Shown: in pieces, positions 6,651-12,382 of the stretch
Layout: every line of letters begins with the position of its first letter
How positions within the stretch are numbered: position 1 is the stretch's first letter
Source of the DNA: Candidatus Aenigmatarchaeota archaeon
GTDB lineage: Archaea; Aenigmatarchaeota; Aenigmatarchaeia; QMZS01
Reading direction: 5' to 3'
Length of the DNA: 15,489 bases
NCBI GenBank assembly: GCA_021163805.1
Contig: JAGGTL010000064.1
Coordinates: 1 to 15,489 of the forward strand
Notes under the pieces: generated by a model
What the model saw: only the letters and a program-made list of their open reading frames with translations
Told to the model about the DNA's origin: nothing
Database searches by the model: none
Program-made: the position numbers and the translations under genes

Positions 6651-7451
6651 ATGGTAACCATCTATTCAATAAAAGGGGAAAAAAAGGGAACAATTAATTT
6701 GGGGAAGGTGTTTAATTTTCCTTTAAGAGTTGATTTAATAAAAAAAGCCGTTCTTGTTTTTAGGGCAAACAGGAGGCAGAAATATGGAGCGGACAAACTT
6801 GCTGGTTTAAGAACAAGCGCACATTATCATGGAAGGAGCGGTCTTCCACCTCATGTTAGAATGGCCGGAAGAGAGATGGCAAGACTGCCGAGAATTCATG
6901 GCGAAGGTCCTCTGTTATTCAGAGCAAGAGCAGCACCTCAGGCAATAAAAGGTAGAAAAGCCCATGCTCCGGTACCAGAGAAAAATTTCACAAAATCAAT
7001 AAATAAAAAAGAAAAAAAATTAGCTCTTTATTCGGCTCTATCTGCTTCAGTGAATAAAGAACTTGTTTTGAAAAGAGGACACAAAATAGAAAAATTAAAA
7101 GAAGTTCCCTTGGTTGTTGAAGACGAATTTGCCAAATTAAATAAAACTAAAGAGGTCTATTCTGTTTTGAAAATTCTGGGTTTGAAAGAAGAACTAGACC
7201 GGGCAAAGAAGAAGAAAATAAGGGCCGGAAAAGGAAAAAGAAGGGGAAGAAAATATAAAAAGAAAAAATCGGCTTTGATAATAGTTCCAGAAAAATGTGA
7301 TTTGCAAAAAGCAGCCAGAAATATTCCCGGAATTGAAATTTCTCTCATTAAAAATTTGAATGTTGAAAAACTTGCTCCGGGAAACAATCCAGGAAGATTA
7401 ACAATTTTTACAAAATCTGCTGTTGAGCAGTTAAATAAGTTTGAAATATGA
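6651..7451 (+). CDS. rpl4: Large-subunit ribosomal protein uL4
   Basis: A 266-aa archaeal uL4 (L4/L1e), a 23S rRNA-binding protein whose long loop reaches the peptide exit tunnel. The family core is clear: LIKKAVLVFRANRRQKYGAD (30-49), the basic, Gly/Arg-rich loop with LRTSAHYHGRSGLPPHVRM (53-71), and ARLPRIHGEGPLLFRARAAPQA (77-98). The C-terminal third carries a run of lysines and arginines (about residues 186-207) and the usual VEKLAPG then PGRLTIFTKSA ending. Length is normal. The following uL23 start overlaps the uL4 stop in an ATGA (7448-7451), as expected for coupled translation. uL3 is not upstream: the divergent tRNA-Leu is there instead. Confidence 0.95.
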   Translation: MVTIYSIKGEKKGTINLGKVFNFPLRVDLIKKAVLVFRANRRQKYGADKLAGLRTSAHYHGRSGLPPHVRMAGREMARLPRIHGEGPLLFRARAAPQAIKGRKAHAPVPEKNFTKSINKKEKKLALYSALSASVNKELVLKRGHKIEKLKEVPLVVEDEFAKLNKTKEVYSVLKILGLKEELDRAKKKKIRAGKGKRRGRKYKKKKSALIIVPEKCDLQKAARNIPGIEISLIKNLNVEKLAPGNNPGRLTIFTKSAVEQLNKFEI

Positions 7452-7720
7452 GAGAAAAAACTTTTTGGGCATTGGTAGATTATCCAGTTACAACGGAGAA
7501 GGCCGTCAGAATTGTAGAGAACGAAAATAAATTAACTTTTCAATTAAAAAAACTATCAACAACCAAAGAGGAAATAAAGAAAAGTTTTGAAGAAGAATTC
7601 AAGGTAAAAGTAGAAAAAGTGAATACTCTGATAGATAGAAAAGGAAAAAAGAAAGCAATAATAAAATTAAAAAAAGAATTCTCCGCGGGAGATATTGGTG
7701 TAAAGTTGGGAATTATTTAA
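7448..7720 (+). CDS. rpl23: Large-subunit ribosomal protein uL23
   Basis: A 90-aa uL23, which sits at the polypeptide exit and docks the signal recognition particle and other exit-site factors. Recognised from YPVTTEKAVRIVENENKLTF (12-31), the helix AA pattern TTKEEIKKSFEEEFKVKVEKVNTLI (38-62) and the basic strand RKGKKKAIIKLK (64-75). The start is fixed by the 4-bp ATGA overlap with uL4. In the standard archaeal S10 cluster uL2 would follow; here an unrelated 208-aa ORF begins 16 bp later. Confidence 0.94.
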   Translation: MREKTFWALVDYPVTTEKAVRIVENENKLTFQLKKLSTTKEEIKKSFEEEFKVKVEKVNTLIDRKGKKKAIIKLKKEFSAGDIGVKLGII

Positions 7721-7736
7721 TTCATAAACTATACTT

Positions 7737-8363
7737 ATGCCCAAACTAATTTTAAATATAGAAAATGACAAATTGAAAGAAGAAGTAAAAACAATGATTT
7801 CAAAAATAGATTATCCTTTGAGATTTGAAAATATAAAAATATCGACAAGTTACAAGACGGATTTTTTGAGCGGAGATGCCGACAGAGACATGGAGATTTT
7901 AATAAATCCGGAAAACAAAATTCTTGAAAATAAATTTTTGTTTCGCGGTTTTTTTGCGAGATTTATTTTTCTCCTGATAAATGAAAAGGAGGGATTGAAT
8001 CTGGAGATTAAGGAAAAATTGGAGTTGCCGGAACTTGTTGAATTTGTGCAGAATTTTTTTGCGGATTATAAAGCGGTTAAATACGGATTTAAAGTTGATA
8101 TGCACAGGTTTTTTCTTGAAAAAATCTTAAAGAAAATTTACAAAAACGAAAAAATCTCAAAAGAGGACTATTTGGAATTTTATTCTTTTTATCTGATTTT
8201 CAAAAAAGTGGGAGAAGAAGGAGAGATAAAAGCTCTTCTTGAGACAGTAAAGATGGAAGGATTGGATAAATTATTGAAAGAAGTGGAAAAATTGAATTAT
8301 CCCTACTTTTTTGGAGATGAAACTTTGAAAAAAGAATGGATAGAAATTTTTGACAGAAAATGA
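7737..8363 (+). CDS. Conserved-looking protein of unknown function
   Basis: A 208-aa soluble, charged, largely helical protein that I do not recognise. N-terminal part (1-60) is mixed alpha/beta; residues 64-85 form a hydrophobic helix (FLFRGFFARFIFLLINEKEG); the C-terminal half is helical with many Lys and Glu. No signal peptide, no Cys, and no HExxH or Walker motif. It starts 16 bp after uL23 on the same strand and reads as the last gene of a uL4-uL23 operon, so a role in translation is possible but only by context. Its TGA stop (8361-8363) overlaps the 3' end of the convergent tRNA-Arg by 3 bp, and a hairpin with a T-run follows 44 bp downstream. Confidence 0.7.
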   Translation: MPKLILNIENDKLKEEVKTMISKIDYPLRFENIKISTSYKTDFLSGDADRDMEILINPENKILENKFLFRGFFARFIFLLINEKEGLNLEIKEKLELPELVEFVQNFFADYKAVKYGFKVDMHRFFLEKILKKIYKNEKISKEDYLEFYSFYLIFKKVGEEGEIKALLETVKMEGLDKLLKEVEKLNYPYFFGDETLKKEWIEIFDRK

Positions 8364-8374
8364 GCCCGGGAGGA

Positions 8375-8447
8375 TTTTCATCAATTTTCGGATACGCTTT
8401 TTATTAACCGATACCCCATGAGGTATCGGCTTTTTTAAATGCGAGAT
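8375..8447 (-). other. tRNA-Arg intron, T-loop 59/60 (73 nt)
   Basis: T-loop bases TTCA (8453-8450) pair with TGAA (8380-8377) as the 4-bp central helix. The 5' bulge is A-A^A (8449-8447) and the 3' bulge A-A^T (8376-8374), giving an exact 3-4-3 bulge-helix-bulge and the mature loop TTCAAAT. The middle of the intron is an 8-bp perfect hairpin, CCGATACC/GGTATCGG (8429-8408). The insertion position and motif are the same as in intron 3 of tRNA-Leu in this window. Confidence 0.85.
8408..8436 (+). terminator. Hairpin plus T-run after the uL4-uL23 operon
   Basis: On the plus strand an 8-bp perfect stem (8408-8415 with 8422-8429, six-base loop) is followed by C and six Ts (8431-8436), 44 bp after the last stop of the operon. 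It looks like an intrinsic terminator and its T-run fits archaeal termination. The same bases are the hairpin of the tRNA-Arg intron on the other strand, so the terminator role may be incidental. Confidence 0.35.
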
Positions 8448-8532
8448 TTTGAACCCCCAACACCTGGATCCGAAGTCCAGTGCTCTATCCAATTGAGCTA
8501 CGGGCCCATAAATTTAAACCATTTAGAAATTC

Positions 8533-8542
8533 TTATATAAAT
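8533..8542 (-). promoter_or_regulatory. TATA box for tRNA-Arg
   Basis: The minus strand reads ATTTATATAA, a good archaeal TATA box, centred about 30 nt upstream of the mature tRNA 5' end (8507). This is the spacing expected if transcription starts a few bases before the tRNA. It lies within the 12 bp just before the divergent LysRS start codon. Confidence 0.5.
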
Positions 8543-8544
8543 TT

Positions 8545-10056
8545 ATGCACTGGGCAGATAATTTTGCAAAGCAGGTTGTTGAGAATAGAAACAAAGAAGA
8601 ATATGTTGTCGAAAGCGGAATCACTCCTTCTGGAATTGTTCATATAGGAAATGCCCGGGAAATTTTAACTCAATATTATGTTTATCTTGGAATTTTAAAA
8701 TTGGGCAAAAAAGTCAAATTTCAATACATCTGGGACGATTTTGACAGATTCAGAAAAGTTCCAAAGGGAATACCGGCCAAATTTGAAAAATATATTGGAA
8801 TGCCTTTAACAAAAATTCCCGATCCATTTGGCTGTCACAATTCCTATGCCGAACATTTTGAATTCAAATTTATGGAAGAAATTTTGCAATTAGGCATAAA
8901 ACCACTTTATCTTTCTGCAAGCAAATTGTACGAAAAAGGAAGTTTTACAGAAAATATAAAACTCGCTTTAGAGAAAACGGAAAAAATTATGGAAATTCTG
9001 AATAAGTTCAGACTCGAACCTTTGCCCGAGGATTGGCTTCCGGTAAATCTGTATTGTGAAAGATGCGGGAAGGATTGCACAAAAATAAAATATCTGGGTG
9101 ATTACAAAATATCTTACAAATGTGATTGCGGATTTGAGAATGAAATTGATTTTAGGAAAACCAGAATAGTGAAACTGAAGTGGAGAGTGGATTGGGCTTC
9201 AAGATGGGCTTACTTTAAAGTTGATTTTGAAAGTTCGGGAAAAGAACATAAATCAAGAGGCGGTAGTTGGGATACTTCGGTTTTAATATCAAAAGAAATT
9301 TTTGATTATAAGCCACCAATTGGACCGATGTATGAATTTATTCATCTGAAAGGACAAAAAGAAAAAATGTCAAGTTCTGCTGGAAATATTGCAACAATAT
9401 CCCAATTGCTAAAAATCTTTGAACCCCCAATTATCAGATTTCTTTATACCCAGAGGCTGAACAAAACCATTTTCATTCCGTTTGACCTCGATATATATAG
9501 AATATACAATGATTTTGACAAATCAGAAAGGATTTATTTCGGATTGGAGAAAGGAAATGATGAACTTAAAAGAAAATATGAATTAAGTAAAATAGAAGAT
9601 TATGAAACTTGTCCAAAAAGAATCTCTTTTTCTGAGCTAACTTTTCTCGTTCAATTTATACCGGAAGAGAAATTAAGAGATTATATAAAAAATCTGATGA
9701 AGTCAAGAGGAATTGAAATGACAAATCTTGATTTGGATTTATCTTTGGAGAGAGCCTCTAAAGCAAAGTACTGGATAGAAAACTATGCTCCAGAAGAAGT
9801 AAAAATTAAATTGAGTTCTGAAAAAATAGATTTGACAGAAGAACAAAGAGAGCTTCTAAAAAAATTTATTAAAATTATCAAAAAACCAATCTCAACAGAA
9901 GAATTGCAAAAACAGATTTTTGAATTATCAAAGGGAAAGGAAATTTTTGAACTTTGTTATAGGGTTTTAATTGGAAAAACTCATGGACCAAAACTGGCGA
10001 TGTTAATAGATGCAATCGGGAGAGAGAAAGTTATTGAGAGATTGTCCGGTATTTAG
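8545..10056 (+). CDS. lysK: Class I lysyl-tRNA synthetase
   Basis: A 503-aa class I LysRS, the archaeal-type enzyme that charges tRNA(Lys) with lysine in the cytoplasm. The Rossmann catalytic domain has the HIGH-type motif in GITPSGIVHIGN (25-36) and the KMSKS-type motif KMSSSAGN (274-281). Between them, CERCGKDC (171-178) and CDCG (193-196) form the expected zinc-binding insertion. The RVDWASRWAYFKVDFE block (214-229) and GPMYEFIHLKGQKEKM (260-275) are characteristic of the family. Residues from about 330 form the helical anticodon-binding part. Length is normal and the ATG at 8545 directly precedes the conserved HWAD start. It is divergent from tRNA-Arg (37 bp apart) and convergent with eS24. 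Confidence 0.96.
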   Translation: MHWADNFAKQVVENRNKEEYVVESGITPSGIVHIGNAREILTQYYVYLGILKLGKKVKFQYIWDDFDRFRKVPKGIPAKFEKYIGMPLTKIPDPFGCHNSYAEHFEFKFMEEILQLGIKPLYLSASKLYEKGSFTENIKLALEKTEKIMEILNKFRLEPLPEDWLPVNLYCERCGKDCTKIKYLGDYKISYKCDCGFENEIDFRKTRIVKLKWRVDWASRWAYFKVDFESSGKEHKSRGGSWDTSVLISKEIFDYKPPIGPMYEFIHLKGQKEKMSSSAGNIATISQLLKIFEPPIIRFLYTQRLNKTIFIPFDLDIYRIYNDFDKSERIYFGLEKGNDELKRKYELSKIEDYETCPKRISFSELTFLVQFIPEEKLRDYIKNLMKSRGIEMTNLDLDLSLERASKAKYWIENYAPEEVKIKLSSEKIDLTEEQRELLKKFIKIIKKPISTEELQKQIFELSKGKEIFELCYRVLIGKTHGPKLAMLIDAIGREKVIERLSGI

Positions 10057-10140
10057 CATTTTTATAATAAAAAATACAGTATTTGATCTATATTCTAAAA
10101 AAAATCAAGAAAACCAAACTTTCTATTTTTCATAAAATAT

Positions 10141-10362
10141 CTAACTAGATTGGTTAACAAAAACTTTTGCTATTGAATAATCCCTGTTTTTCTTGGAAAG
10201 TATGTATTTAATTTCTATTTTTTCTTCATTTATTTTGAATTTCTTTGCTATTTCTGACTTTAGTGATTCTTTGGTTGGCGTAGGCATACCTGGATGTGAC
10301 ACTTTAATCTGCATTTCTATTCGGTTTAAAAACGGATTATCAATTTTTTTGAGCGTCTCCAT
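10141..10362 (-). CDS. rps24e: Small-subunit ribosomal protein eS24, short form
   Basis: A 73-aa eS24 of the 30S subunit. The family pattern is clear: an N-terminal strand with NPFLNRIEMQIKVSHPGMPTPTKESL (residues 9-34), then a helix (SEIAKKFKI) and a strand pair ending SIAKVFVN. Typical archaeal eS24 is about 100 residues; this one stops soon after the AKV strand, so the C-terminal tail is missing. The TAG stop is clean and there is no sign of a downstream frame continuing the family, so I read it as a trimmed gene rather than a broken one. It stands alone: eS31 (S27ae), its common partner, is not next to it. A TATA box sits 27 nt upstream of the ATG, implying a nearly leaderless transcript. 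Confidence 0.88.
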   Translation of the reverse strand: METLKKIDNPFLNRIEMQIKVSHPGMPTPTKESLKSEIAKKFKINEEKIEIKYILSKKNRDYSIAKVFVNQSS

Positions 10363-10385
10363 AATTAAATTAATTATTTCTTATA

Positions 10386-10393
10386 ATTATAAA
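10386..10393 (-). promoter_or_regulatory. TATA box for eS24
   Basis: The minus strand reads GGATATTTATAATTATAA; TTTATAAT is centred 27 nt before the eS24 ATG (10362). The distance fits archaeal transcription starting at or next to the start codon. The rest of 10363-10515 is AT-rich spacer with no gene that I can support. Confidence 0.4.
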
Positions 10394-10515
10394 TATCCTT
10401 ATTTCTTTACAGAAAAGAAAAATTTTTGTTTTTTCAAGTACAGCCAAGTGAGAGAAGATTTGCCAAATATATAATTATATGTGATCTCTATTTTAATTAA
10501 AAATATTGATAAATT

Positions 10516-10986
10516 TCAACCAGAAATCTTGACTTTTGAATGCCTTATCACTTTTCCATTTAACAAATAGCCGGATTGGAATTCCTCTAGGATAATTCCC
10601 TCCTCTTTATCTGATTTTTCTTTTAGCAAAACCTCATGATAATAAGGGTCAAACTTCTTTCCAACAGCCTCAATTTTTTTCAAGCCAAAAGTTTTTAGTA
10701 TTTTTAGAAAGTTTTTGTAAATTAATTCCAGACCTTTTAAATCTTCTTTATTTTTCATTGAAGCCAAACTTCTCTCAAAGTCATCCAAGATTACTAACAA
10801 TTCTTTTATCAGATTTTCATTTGCCTGTCTGATGAATTCTTCTCTCTCCCTTAAAACTCTTTTCTTGTAATTGTCAAAATCTGCCTGCAAATATTTTAAC
10901 TGTTCTAAATAAGTTTCTGCAAGTTTTTTGGCCTCGGAAAGTTCTTTTTTCAGTTTTTCTTTAGATTTTTTCTTTTCTTCGGGCAT
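10516..10986 (-). CDS. grpE: GrpE, nucleotide exchange factor of Hsp70
   Basis: A 156-aa GrpE, which releases ADP from DnaK in the cytoplasmic Hsp70 cycle. The N-terminal half (about 3-70) is a charged coiled coil containing the family core YLEQLKYLQADFDNYKKRVLRE (26-47). The middle is helical (ENLIKELLVILDDFERSL, 57-74). The C-terminal beta-wing domain has FDPYYHEVLL (112-121), then EEGIILEEFQSGYLLNGKVIR (127-147). It is somewhat shorter than bacterial GrpE, mainly at the N-terminus. Hsp70-system genes in archaea are generally regarded as acquired from bacteria. It begins only 5 bp after the amidohydrolase stop and is likely co-transcribed with it; dnaK and dnaJ are not in the window. Confidence 0.94.
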   Translation of the reverse strand: MPEEKKKSKEKLKKELSEAKKLAETYLEQLKYLQADFDNYKKRVLREREEFIRQANENLIKELLVILDDFERSLASMKNKEDLKGLELIYKNFLKILKTFGLKKIEAVGKKFDPYYHEVLLKEKSDKEEGIILEEFQSGYLLNGKVIRHSKVKISG

Positions 10987-10991
10987 AAAAT

Positions 10992-12245
10992 TTAACTAAA
11001 ATTAAAACTATTAACTTTTTTTAAGATTTTTTCCAATTCAAAACTCAAAATTTTTCGGTTTCTGACAACAAACTCTCCACCTATTAAAACATCAGAAACA
11101 ACTCCATTAAACGAATAAATTAAATTGGAGATGATATTATAATTAGGATTAAGAAAAATATTATCTTTATCTATCAAAACAAGATCTGCTTCTTTTCCAC
11201 TTTCAATACTCCCCACTACCTTTTCAATTCCGAGAGCCCTTGCTCCATTTATTGTTGCAGAATCAAAAATTCTCTCGGCATTCATTGCATCAACATTGTA
11301 TTTTATCCTTTGTAGTAAAACTCCAAATTTCATTTCTTCAAACAGATTTAAGTTATTGTTACTTGCAACAGAATCCGTTCCAATGCATAAATATTTTAAT
11401 TCTTTTGCTGAACAGATTCCGCTTGCCAGTTTTGCATTTGAGCACGGATTATAGGCGATAAAACCCTTTTTTTTATTTAAAATTTCAATTTCTGCTTCAT
11501 TTAAATATATCCCATGGGCTCCTACAAATCTGTTTTTTAGTAAACCAAGATCTTCAAATAAACTCAAGGGTCTCTTACCCCTTTGTTTTATACATTCATT
11601 TACTTCTTTCTCCGTTTCTGATAAATGAATATGTATTGGCAAATTATATTTTTCTGCGAGTTTTGAACTTTTAACCAATAATTCATCAGAACATGTTTCG
11701 GAAGAATGAGGAGTTACACTTGGTTTTATCTTCTCATTTTTCAAGGAAAGAATCTTATTAATCTCTTTTTCTTCTTTTTCTATCTCCGCATCTGTCTTAT
11801 CGGAATCAAAAAAATCAAACATTGCACAACCCAGAAAACATCTCATTTTAGCTTTTTTGGCAGCCTTTGCAATATTTTCTGTAAAAAAATACATATCATT
11901 AAAACATGTTGTTCCAGTTAGCAACATTTCTCCCATTGCAAGCAAACTTCCATAATAAACCATCTCTTCATTTAATTTTGCTTCTCTTGGCCAAATTTCT
12001 TCTTTCAACCATCTCTGCAAATTTTTATCATCGGAAACTCCCCTAAAAAGATTCATTGGTATATGGGTGTGGCAATTTATCAAACCCGGAATAACAATTT
12101 TATTTGAACAGTCAATCACTTCATCTTTTTTGCTTATATTGTTTCCAATTTCCAGTATTTTATCTTCTATTAAAATATCCCGGTTCTCCAAAATTTCTCT
12201 TTTTTCATTCTGTGTCACAATAAATCTGCAGTTCTTAAGGAGCAT
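10992..12245 (-). CDS. Amidohydrolase, SAH/MTA deaminase-like (MtaD/DadD type)
   Basis: A 417-aa metal-dependent TIM-barrel deaminase. Metal ligands are visible: His59 and His61 in NCHTHIPM, His207 in HIHLSE with Glu210, His244 in GAHGIYL, and Asp291 in GTDSVASNNN. Arg135 (KMRCFLG) and His180 (TPHSSET) match the substrate-recognition residues of the methylthioadenosine / S-adenosylhomocysteine deaminases, which makes this the most likely activity: deamination of the adenine ring in SAM by-product salvage. Related ATZ/TRZ enzymes with other substrates cannot be excluded. The N-terminal small beta-sandwich (1-50) and its C-terminal return (KEADLVLIDKDN) are present, so the protein is complete. 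It lies 137 bp downstream of aCPSF1 and 5 bp before grpE. Confidence 0.86.
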   Translation of the reverse strand: MLLKNCRFIVTQNEKREILENRDILIEDKILEIGNNISKKDEVIDCSNKIVIPGLINCHTHIPMNLFRGVSDDKNLQRWLKEEIWPREAKLNEEMVYYGSLLAMGEMLLTGTTCFNDMYFFTENIAKAAKKAKMRCFLGCAMFDFFDSDKTDAEIEKEEKEINKILSLKNEKIKPSVTPHSSETCSDELLVKSSKLAEKYNLPIHIHLSETEKEVNECIKQRGKRPLSLFEDLGLLKNRFVGAHGIYLNEAEIEILNKKKGFIAYNPCSNAKLASGICSAKELKYLCIGTDSVASNNNLNLFEEMKFGVLLQRIKYNVDAMNAERIFDSATINGARALGIEKVVGSIESGKEADLVLIDKDNIFLNPNYNIISNLIYSFNGVVSDVLIGGEFVVRNRKILSFELEKILKKVNSFNFS

Positions 12246-12276
12246 AAGTTATTTAAAATTTTGTATTTAGAATTGT

Positions 12277-12323
12277 GGAAATTTTATCCATAGTTGAACA
12301 TTTCCAGCAATGGAAAAAATTCC
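12277..12323. repeat. Imperfect inverted repeat in the aCPSF1-amidohydrolase spacer
   Basis: GGAAATTTTATCCAT (12277-12291) pairs with ATGGAAAAAATTCC (12310-12323) with one bulge and one mismatch. A competing shorter hairpin is nested at its right side: TTTCCA/TGGAAA (12301-12306 with 12311-12316) closing a 4-base loop. On the minus strand this lies between the aCPSF1 stop (12383) and the amidohydrolase start (12245). It could act in termination or as leader structure; no further evidence. Confidence 0.4.
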
Positions 12324-12382
12324 ATAAAATCCTGTGAAAAAAATAATTTTAGCCAATAATCGGAGAGGGATATTTTATTTGT

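Larger units (their letters stand above)
8361..8507 (-). tRNA. tRNA-Arg(UCG) precursor with T-loop intron
   Basis: A 147-bp gene; splicing leaves a 74-nt tRNA. Acceptor GGGCCCG (8507-8501) pairs with CGGGCTC (8368-8362, one G-U); discriminator A at 8361; no CCA encoded. D-stem GCTC/GAGC (8498-8495, 8485-8482) with the loop AATTGGATA. Anticodon stem CTGGA/TCCAG (8480-8476, 8468-8464), loop CTTCGGA, anticodon UCG (reads CGA and probably other CGN Arg codons). Variable loop GTGTT. T-stem GGGGG (8458-8454) pairs with CCTCC (8373-8369, one G-U). The T-loop is TTCAAA plus T after removal of 73 nt. Without the intron the 3' half of the tRNA would be missing; with it every arm has normal length. The 3' end overlaps the stop codon of the convergent gene. 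Confidence 0.9.

Noticed and set aside
8375..8385. C-box-like TGATGA near the end of the tRNA-Arg intron, suggesting an intronic C/D guide RNA
   Set aside because: No D or D' box (CTGA) at a suitable distance; the bases are already used in the splice motif.
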